Shown: positions 1 to 7,599 of the stretch, piece after piece
Layout: each line of letters starts with the position of its first letter
Numbering within the stretch: the stretch's first letter is position 1
Source of the DNA: Euprymna scolopes
Lineage: Eukaryota > Mollusca > Cephalopoda > Sepiida > Sepiolidae
Reading direction: 5' to 3'
Assembly: GCA_024364805.1 (NCBI GenBank)
Contig: CM044505.1
Coordinates: forward strand, 26,377,278-26,409,817
Length of the DNA: 32,540 nt
Made by a program: the position numbers and the translations under genes
Notes under the pieces: model-generated
What the model was told of the DNA's origin: nothing
What the model saw: only the letters and a program-made list of their open reading frames with translations
Databases searched by the model: none

Positions 1-30
<30 letters not shown>
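1..30. repeat. (AT)n microsatellite at the window edge
   Basis: A pure AT dinucleotide run fills the first 30 bases and is cut by the window edge, so its true length is unknown. Similar runs border several mobile elements further on. Confidence 0.95.
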
Positions 31-32
<2 letters not shown>

Positions 33-869
33 CATCGCACCAACCAATTTATATGCTGTGTTTGTGTTATCGAGTTTATAATTTCAATACTTTTGTTCGT
101 GATCGGAATAATTTACTTTGTTTTGCTTTTTATATTAATAGCCATATTGAATGTTGATTTTTTTCATGTGCTATGTATGTGCCTATACTAAATTTTATTT
201 TTGTTCATACTTTTAGAATTAGGGATTCTTGAAATTTAAAAATTAAAGCTTATCGACCAAAAATAATCGACACTGAACATTTAAGCATTTGAAATCAATG
301 TTTGTCCCGCGAGAACTATGTTAACTTTTCCAGTAATTGCTCGCTATTGATATTTAATCGTTTTTTATCTTAATTTTATTAAATGGATGTAAACAGATAA
401 TATACTCGTAATTATTGTTCTATTACAAATATCGCATTTGTTAAATGTTTGCGTACGGAATTAATTTGTAATAAACGCAATGTTCAATTGGTACGCTTGT
501 ATTTAATATTTTTATTATAAACTTGATTATATCTATTTTTCATGATTGAGTTTTTACAACTTCTAGTACTTACATTAATGCTCCTTTTAATGCTGCTTAG
601 AATCGTCGATACTGATCACTGTTTTAATCATGCAGTATTCTGAAATAGGAAAAGTTGCGGAAGGTCTTTACGAAAGGAATTAGAAGTTATTGTTTTATTT
701 CTGTGCATCCAATGATGCGAGTTATCTTTATAAAATGCTTAACTACAGTCGTTTCTTTTTAAGTTACCGCTCCTCAAAATAACTGTTATTTAAATGAGAT
801 TCCAAATAGCAATAGCAATTAATGTAATCGATCACTTTATTTATTGGACGAGGGAATCTTTCCAGAGTT
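31..869. other. AT-rich intergenic DNA, nothing recognised
   Basis: No coding frame of note, RNA gene or repeat was recognised here. The open frame that starts at 794 begins in this stretch but runs into the LINE fragment that follows, and its first part resembles nothing I know. Confidence 0.6.
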
Positions 870-1760
870 ACTTGGGATGGTGTTTCTTTATAGCGTTGCT
901 TCATATGCTTTTAATAATAAACGAAACCAAACCTAGCTCCTATCTTTACATCATCAACGCTCTGTTCCTCATCTTGCATCAATTGAAATGGATGGCTCTC
1001 GTCTTGGCGAGGCGTCATGTTTTGACAAGCTCCTTGATTTTACCTTTATTCCTGATCTGAAATTGAACATGTACATCAAGTATGTTGCCCGGAGCTCTGA
1101 GAAAATGGTGCCATCCTTCTACCGCTCCAGAAGATATCCCACTACTGATGCAATTCTCTATCTATATAAAAGCCAATAGGTGCAAAGATTGAGTACTGCT
1201 GCCACATATGAGCTGGAGCTTCTAAAAACAGCCTATACTGCCTTGAAAAAAGTACAAAATAGACTTCGTTGTTTAGTGGGGGATGCCCTTTTACCTTCCC
1301 TGACACCTCTCTCCCATAGAAGAGATGTTACGAGCTTGTCTTTGTTTTATCTTTATTTCCAGGGCAAGTGCTCGCCCGAGCTCTTATCTGTGGTACCCCA
1401 CGCCAATCTTTCACAATAAACACCCGTCTAGCTAAAACCACTCTCAGTATTCTCCCCCACTCTTTATCTGTGCCTAAATACAAACGTAGATTTCATGAAC
1501 AAAGCTTCTTTCTGAGAAGTGCACGCCTGTAGAATTCTTTTCCGTTTTGCTGTTTCCCACCTGACTAAAACGTGGATGTCTTCAAGTCCAACATAAACAA
1601 ATCCCTGATTAATCGCTCCCTTAAGCAAGACACTTTATCAAATCTCCAATACTAACTGTTTCTAAGATACTATCCCATTGATTATTGTAAACACAATTAC
1701 TCTTATCCTCGCGTGGCTTCCGGGCCCTGATATGTGGTGATCCGCCATTAAAAAAAATTG
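870..1760 (+). mobile_element. LINE copy A: 5'-truncated 3' end of an APE-type (CR1/Jockey-like) non-LTR retrotransposon
   Basis: This carries the C-terminal part of a LINE ORF2 and its 3' UTR. The peptide starting MDGSRLGEASCFDKLL at 988 matches, by eye at more than about 85%, the same region of copies C and D. A stop at 1177-1179 breaks it, and reading resumes with the family's C-terminal region (for example LSHRRDVTSLSLFYLYF around 1300-1360). Nothing of the RT catalytic core is present, so this copy is 5' truncated, as is usual for target-primed insertion. The 3' UTR carries the family hairpin at 1702-1734 and an A-rich tail near 1749-1765. The left boundary is approximate, because similarity to copy D fades near 870-930. 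The clade assignment within the CR1/Jockey group is a judgement from motif style. Confidence 0.82.
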
Positions 1761-1763
1761 AAA

Positions 1764-2131
1764 TTAAAAGGAGTCAACTAGTTCAGACAATTCTAATAAA
1801 TCTTTCACTGAAGTTTCTCTTGTTGAGATAGCAAAATCATTGTCACAATGTGAATCTCGATGCGTTCGTTCAGTCTGGAAAGACAAAGGATACCTTCATA
1901 GGAGCAGCTGTGCGTGTAATTATGAGGCAATGGTTGCAAGTTCCAACCCCACCTCTCCTTAACTGGCAATCTTTCATTCCAGTGTCAATGAGAAGATCAG
2001 AGCGACTGGAAACAAATGCGAGATAAGCGGAGAGCACATACATCACCTGGAAGTCCCAAATGGTCAGCCATTTTCGTACTGACCAGGATCAAACGTTGTT
2101 TAACTTCGGAGATCTAGCCATACAACGTGAA
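1764..2131 (-). mobile_element. Candidate 5S rRNA-derived SINE (SINE3-like), minus strand
   Basis: Read on the minus strand, the unit opens with a 5S rRNA-like head (2130 down to 2036). A body of about 270 bases follows and ends at the 3' tail of LINE copy A. 5S-headed SINEs are an established class (SINE3 and related), transcribed by RNA polymerase III from the internal 5S control region. The head is the strong evidence; that the body belongs to the same element is inferred from its position, and no second copy in this window defines the ends. The alternative is a lone 5S pseudogene next to unrelated DNA. A 36-codon open stretch on the same strand (1874-1764) muddies the SINE reading. Confidence 0.5.
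2036..2130 (-). pseudogene. 5S rRNA-like sequence (diverged)
   Basis: On the minus strand this aligns by eye with the 3' two-thirds of animal 5S rRNA. It has a CCGAAGTTAAACAACGT block (the A-box region, around 2094-2110), then CCTGGTCAGTAC, then a C-box-like AATGGCTGACCATTTGGGA (2054-2072), then a terminal CCAGGTGATGTATG matching the 5S 3' end. A short TCACGTTG piece of the 5' part is kept at 2123-2130, with about 15 bases missing after it. No T-run terminator follows and many positions differ, so it is not a working 5S gene. It is either the head of a SINE or a retroposed pseudogene. Confidence 0.72.
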
Positions 2132-2830
2132 TCTACATTTAAAAAATAAATACAAACGAAACAAGAGAACTCCATAATAAGAAAAGAGGCAATAATATAT
2201 GTACAATTTATTAATGTTGCTAACTGACTGAAATAGAACATTTTGTTTAAATTTTTTACTATATTGAAATAAGAATTGTTGGAACAAAAACGCTGTGTAA
2301 TTAACGAGAAGCAATTGTTATGATAACGCAATATACTTTTCAAACACGATCGAAAGAAATAAAGATTACTGGGGAGCCAGGGAGATTTAGTGTCACTCAG
2401 AATCCAGGGAACATCATTGCTTATTGTTTTTCAGTTGCGGTATCATTTCTAATAAGGTAATATAAATGGAAGACGATAAATATGTGAAGGATACGCGAGA
2501 TAGTGATCGAACTAATACGAAATAGAACATCATTTATTTACCTAACGTTGAAATGCACAACTTAAATCGGTTATATGAGGAGATTTATGTTTGCAAAAAA
2601 AAAAAGCCGCAAAAGAAAAATAGAAAATGAGTAGAATGAATAAATAAAAGGATAAAGGGCGCGTGATTGAGAAAAATCGAGGGATGCGAATGATTAAAAC
2701 TGTGGAATGACGCGTAGAAGAATAACAAAAGACTTCATTTATTCAGCATGCTTTCGATCAATCATCTCCTTTGAATGTTTTATAGACGAATGCTGCACAT
2801 GGAAACATGCACACATATACTGATCATCCT
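2132..2830. other. AT-rich DNA, nothing recognised
   Basis: No repeat family, RNA gene or convincing coding region was seen. The minus-strand frames here are short and compositionally ordinary for AT-rich noncoding DNA. Confidence 0.6.
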
Positions 2831-3065
<235 letters not shown>

Positions 3066-3067
3066 CA

Positions 3068-3457
3068 CGAGCGGGTAAGAGCGCCCGGCTTTGCCCGGTC
3101 GTAAAAAAATGATTAAATATATTTTAATTTGTGTAGATTTCGTATATAATTATCATGATGTCGTGATTTCGAAAGTAAAACAAAAAGTATATATGTGCCA
3201 TTAGCTAGAATGGAAAACGAAAGCAAACCCGTAATCATTCAAAACTGGCGAGGTTACCACTGCACCAACGTGACATTCATATGAATAATTTGAATTTTGA
3301 CCTCTTAAACACCGGTTAATAAAGCATAAAACGACAGATACTAAACTATCCAATCATTTGAGACCCTTAGCACCACTCAACAACTTTTTAAAGAGGATAA
3401 AGAGGTTGAAAATATGGAGACACATAGACATAGTGAGCTTTATAAATTATATATGTA
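3068..3457 (-). mobile_element. Helitron-like non-autonomous repeat, tandem copy 1
   Basis: A ~390-bp unit repeated head to tail with the next feature. Shared blocks include a TCGTGATTT...AAAGTAAAA stretch, a GCCAT(T/C)AGCTAGA block, ACCAACGTGACAT, CCAAT(C/T)ATTTGAGA, and a terminal GTTGAAAATAT...AGACA block. On the minus strand the unit ends in a GC-rich hairpin (around 3079-3095, arms CGCCCGG and CCGGTCG) followed about 10 bases later by GCTCGT, a one-base variant of the Helitron GCTAGT ending. Helitron 3' ends typically carry a hairpin about 10 bases before CTRR. No Rep or helicase coding is present, so it would be non-autonomous. Confidence 0.45.
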
Positions 3458-3842
3458 CTAGCAGAGAGAGTGTGCTCGACTTTGGCCGGGCGTGAAGTAT
3501 GCTAAATATGATTTTTTAATTTTTCATCATAGAGTCGTGATTTTTAAAGTAAAAATGTAGTTAGGCGCCATCAGCTAGATTTGAAACCGAAACTATGTCA
3601 TTCCAAGCTAGTGACGGTACCATTTTACCAACGTGACATGCAAGTGAAATTAATGTAGAAAATGTTTAATGATTTTTCACTTTTTACCCATTTCTGAAAT
3701 CAATGTTAACCGGCTAAAGACCCATAAAAGAACTGCATGTAAAAGATCCAATTATTTGAGAACTCTACGGCTGTTCTGCGAAATTTGGCGTGTAGTTGAT
3801 TGTTGAAAATATAGACAGACAGACATATATAGCCGTTCATAT

Positions 3843-3850
<8 letters not shown>
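3458..3850 (-). mobile_element. Helitron-like non-autonomous repeat, tandem copy 2
   Basis: Second copy of the ~390-bp unit, directly abutting copy 1. Its minus-strand 3' end keeps an exact CTAG followed by T (3458-3461 plus flank) preceded by a wobble-paired GC-rich hairpin (about 3472-3495). Its other end runs through a (GACA)n patch near 3815-3826 into an AT repeat. Helitrons insert without target-site duplication, often into AT, and frequently lie in head-to-tail arrays, which fits. The family name is inferred from end structure only. Confidence 0.48.
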
Positions 3851-3879
<29 letters not shown>

Positions 3880-4062
3880 CTGTGTCAATCGCTTTATTGC
3901 AGATTACTACAATATCAATATTTCACTAAATATAAGTCACAAAATATGAAAATTGCACCATGAAAGGGCTGCTTTAAGGTTAGTAATTAAAAAAATATAT
4001 TCAAATCTATGCTATATTCACGAAGTTATGGAATATTTTTATTATCAAGGAACTTATAATGG

Positions 4063-4081
4063 CCATCGCTTTATTACAGAT
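4063..4081 (+). repeat. Inner direct repeat of left IR/DR end
   Basis: CCATCGCTTTATTACAGAT matches the outer copy at 3886-3904 at 17 of 19 positions. By analogy with Sleeping Beauty it is the inner transposase binding site of the left end. Confidence 0.8.
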
Positions 4082-4139
4082 CTCTTAAAATGGCAAAAAA
4101 TCAGGTTATTAATGGTTATCGAAAAGCAAAGGATAGTTG

Positions 4140-5037
4140 TTTGTCTCGTAGATTGATTGCCTATCAACGATTTAGCTGAAAAGGGATCCAAGAACCTTGC
4201 CTCATGGTTGAACAACCTTAAAACCAAATCCAGAAAAATATGTGCACCAGGAGAAAACTTTCAGATTGTGATATTCGGAAAATTCGTAGGGATATCAACC
4301 GCAACACAAACAGCACCAGTGCTTCTGTTTTTGCAAGAGCTGAAATCGCTCCCAGACCAAGGCATGCCTGATACAAAGCCCCCATTGAGCACACAGCATA
4401 GAGAAAAACGTATTTCCTAGACACAGTATTACATGAAAACGTATTTCTAACAGGTTCTCTTTAAGGATGAGACCATGCTATTCCTGACGATCTGGATTGA
4501 GGGACCAACGGAACACCGACTCGTTACAGAGTTCATCGCTAACAAGGAGGTGGAGGCATCATGTTTTGGGCGAGAATCGTTGGGAATAAGTTGGTTGGAC
4601 CATGCCGAATGGCATAGGGTGTAAAACTTATCAACAGTGCGTACAGGGCTTTTTGAATAGTCATTTGTCGACATGACTAGATTACCTGCCATTGTCACGT
4701 CGCTTTAAGATGAGTTTTATACATGAGAATGTACGATTCCACTCTGTTTGTGGCGACTACAGCCTTCCTTGAATCCATAGGATTATTTGGGGAAAATCTC
4801 ATGCTCAGACCACTATGTTCTCTTGACCTTAACCCCATTGAATATCGCTGGTCACTATTAAAAAGACGAGTTTATGAGGAGGGAGAGCAATTTAATTCAA
4901 AGGATGACTTGTGCAATAACATAGTTGATGTTTCTAGAGCCATAACACTAAGTAAGATAAAACAATTGACTTCTTCGGATGACAAAATGTTGTTTTATTT
5001 ATATAAAACAATGGTGGATATGTCGACAAGTAATTAA
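4140..5037 (+). pseudogene. Tc1/mariner transposase, frameshifted
   Basis: The enzyme cuts and rejoins the element's own ends using a DDE/D triad after a bipartite helix-turn-helix binds the terminal repeats. Visible here, in different frames: an HTH-like stretch reading SDCDIRKIRRDINRN (about 4262-4306); the first catalytic block FKDE (near 4462-4473); a GGGIMFWA-type block (about 4550-4573); and the C-terminal block with LDLNPIEYRWSLLKRRVYEE, whose catalytic Glu codon is 4840-4842. The second catalytic block reads HENVRFH (4722-4742), where the family has HDNAPFH, so its Asp has become Glu. Counting from that codon gives about 37 residues to the last Glu (with one frame change); counting from the Asp at 4735-4737 in the final frame gives 34. 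The exact DD34E or DD37E subgroup is therefore open. Confidence 0.8.
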
Positions 5038-5160
5038 TTTATATGAGGCTTATACCTAGGATATGCTTTTGTTTATTATTCTTTGAAAGAAAAATATAAT
5101 AAAAAGTAAATTTCGCAAGATAAGACATTGCATTTTCAACCTAAGAAAACATTTCGAGAG

Positions 5161-5180
5161 ACCTACAATAAAGCAATAGA
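5161..5180 (-). repeat. Inner direct repeat of right IR/DR end
   Basis: ACCTACAATAAAGCAATAGA matches the outer right copy starting at 5336 and, on the minus strand, mirrors the inner left repeat including a shared trailing (A/G)(A/G)TCTCT. Its spacing from the end equals that on the left. Confidence 0.8.
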
Positions 5181-5378
5181 CAGTGAAAATTTCTCGATAA
5201 AGAATAAAATGTCGTTAATATCGCATGAATTTGAATAAAATATTTTGAGAATTAACTAACATTAACGCAGTCCTTTGATGATATAGTTTTCATTTTGTTG
5301 TGACTTACATTTAGTAAAATATTGAAATTTTACTAACCTGCAATAAAGCGTTTGCACACAGTTCATATATATATATAT

Positions 5379-6150
5379 CTAACATTTAAGCGTATTAATT
5401 CAGCTTAGGTTTGAGTGTTTAGATAAGGCAAAAGTGATTTTTATTATATAAACAAAGAATCAACCCGCTATATCGCCTTTTTAATCGATCCATCTTCTTT
5501 CTTTTCTCTTTGTTTCTATCTCTTCTTTCCCCAAGTATAATCGAGACAGTATTAGAAGAGGCTCTTTTATTCCTTATTCAAATTTGTAGTTAAAGCGAAT
5601 ACGTTACATAGTCACAAAAGATAAACTGTCCAAGAAATTACATAGATAGAAATTGTGTAGACACACAAAGAAGCTGTATTGTCGTAACTGTAATATGTTT
5701 CCATGTCTGATATCATCTGATAAAAAAACTTGAGATGGAATGCAGAAAAAATCCAGTTGAAACTGACGTTTTATGACGTATTTCAACTTATTCCTTTATT
5801 TGTCTTCAATCAATAATCACATGAAAACTGTCCTAGAAGAATGCACACATTTTAACGTGTCCACATATCTTGAGATATATCTCTCTTATATACGGCGTGG
5901 TTACAACAATACGGATTCAAAAAGCAATGCAATGTTCCTTTTTAAAAATGTTCTGCATCTTTTCTCTCTCTATCTCGCCATTCACTACGTATCTCCTTTG
6001 AATATAAGCGAGCCGCTATTAATACCAGTTGTGATTTGTACTATTCTTTTATCTGGAATTATCCCAAACTTCTATTTTACAGTTAACACAAATACGTTTG
6101 ACCATTTGGAACTGAGTAAAAGCGAGACAGATAACGAGTGAAATAGATAA
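5379..6150. other. AT-rich DNA with one chance-level open frame
   Basis: The notable item is a 122-codon plus-strand frame (5773-6141) with hydrophobic stretches. It has no recognisable domain and no codon bias away from local composition, and it ends at a microsatellite, so I do not call it a gene. Nothing else was recognised. Confidence 0.5.
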
Positions 6151-6152
6151 AG

Positions 6153-6223
<71 letters not shown>

Positions 6224-6228
6224 GAGAA
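6153..6228. repeat. (AT)n-(AG)n compound microsatellite
   Basis: An AT dinucleotide run passes directly into AG dinucleotides and then GATA-like units. The minus-strand frames over it are low-complexity artefacts. Confidence 0.95.
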
Positions 6229-6229
6229 T

Positions 6230-6975
6230 TGGTTATATTGCATATGAAAAGAAAAAGGAAGAAATATCGACACACAGAGATACACTAGTTTGTTAATATA
6301 TAAATTACGAGTAGGGAGGAAGTGGTTTATAAAAGTAAAACAATATGTTTTCGTCTATTTTTATTTTTTAAAATATATAGGAAAATATTTTAGTCAAAGT
6401 GGCGATTATATTGATGGCAATCTTCTGTCTGATGAGACATTGAAAATATGATCCTAGTCTACAAATCTGGGCGGGTGATAAAGAGATTTAAGATTCCCCA
6501 GTTATCATAACCTTTCGTCTCGGCGTTGCAAACGGTGACGGAAAATCAAGTTCAATTAACCTACTATTTATCTGTGAATTTCAATTTGTAACTTGTGTAT
6601 TAATCAATTTTCGTTTGAAATGCATTTAACTTGCATCATTATTCGTCGCACTAGATTACCTCTGATTTTCGAAAGCATCGTTGATAATAAATGCTATATA
6701 CGAAAAGAAAAAAAGAAAGAAAAGAAGCAGTTTCTGTAGTGGCTTAGACTGTTCTTCGATCTACTATTACGACGCTTTGAACATGACAAATGATTCAGAC
6801 AAAACAAGAAAACACAATCTTGAGGTTGTAATGTTATCTCTCAGAAGCTTGTTGCTACCAAAATCGCAGAGAAGATAAAGAATGGTTTTAAATCTGCAGT
6901 AATTGAAATGAGGTAAATTGATCAACAAATTCAATGCAAACTGTGATAGAGTGCCGCAGATTAAAGAGAAGCGGA
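6230..6975. other. AT-rich DNA, nothing recognised
   Basis: No coding region, RNA gene or repeat family was recognised. There is a short purine run (AAAGAAAGAAAAGAAG-like) near 6703-6728. Confidence 0.55.
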
Positions 6976-6977
6976 AC

Positions 6978-7010
6978 TATAACAACAACAACGATGATAA
7001 TAATGATGAA
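6978..7010 (+). repeat. Short AAC/GAT/AAT trinucleotide repeat
   Basis: About ten trinucleotide units of AAC, GAT and AAT. It is interesting only because a TAA-type repeat also ends the decayed LINE at 10167-10402, and Dong-type LINEs insert into TAA repeats; this could be the left remnant of such a target. Confidence 0.6.
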
Positions 7011-7599
7011 TCTAATCGTTTCTAAATTATCAGGGGTGAAAGTAAGGACAATTTCTTACTATCCTATGAAATACTCCCAAAGTAACCGCTAAAATAAATA
7101 GCCTCTGACAATCTTGTACTCCTGATATTTTCGTGTTGTTTAGTCATTAAGGAGGGAGTGCATCAAGTGAGTAAGTGGTGCCTTAAAACTAATCGATGTA
7201 TATAAATGGTGCCTTGCAGTCAGATAAAACCAATTATCTATGCGAATGAAAACTACAATTTACCACCAGCCTAGAGGTGGTGTCTCGACAAAAATACCCG
7301 TAGTTGTGTCACCTAAAATTCACTAAACTTCTCATGAATTAAATCTCAAATCAAAATATAGAGTATAACATCGTGAATTGGATTGGAACTCAAAGTGAAT
7401 GACTCATGCAGGTGTATCGGCACGCGATCCTGACACAGTCAGAATGAAATGAAGTAAAATATTTACAGGTTAATCAGAGGGGATTCGGCTGAAGCAATGA
7501 TTAAACCAGTAACGTTTGAATCAATAGAAATACACTTTTGTGATCAGACAACTGCAACCCGAAATGTGGATTGTCATTCGAATTGGAATTGGATGCTAT

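Larger units (their letters stand above)
3879..5362 (+). mobile_element. Tc1/mariner DNA transposon with IR/DR ends, transposase decayed
   Basis: Near-perfect terminal inverted repeats of about 65 bp, beginning ACTGTGT, span 3879-3946 and 5290-5362. Both ends sit in AT-dinucleotide DNA, as expected for a TA-targeting element. Each end also holds an inner direct copy of the core CGCTTTATTGCAG-type motif: left outer 3886-3904 and inner 4063-4081 (177 bp apart), right outer 5336-5355 and inner 5161-5180 (175 bp apart). That is the IR/DR architecture known from Sleeping Beauty-type Tc1 elements, where each copy is a transposase binding site. The length of 1484 bp is normal for the superfamily. 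The transposase between the ends is broken by several frame changes and stops, so the element is non-autonomous now. Confidence 0.9.

Noticed and set aside
1932-1960. tRNA-type B box (GGTTGCAAGTTCC-like) suggesting a tRNA-derived SINE
   Set aside because: It departs from the B-box consensus, no A box lies at proper spacing, and the neighbouring 5S-like head explains the repeat better.
5773-6141. 122-codon plus-strand open frame with hydrophobic stretches
   Set aside because: No recognisable domain, ordinary local composition, no splice or promoter context; such frames occur by chance in AT-rich DNA with T-rich strands.
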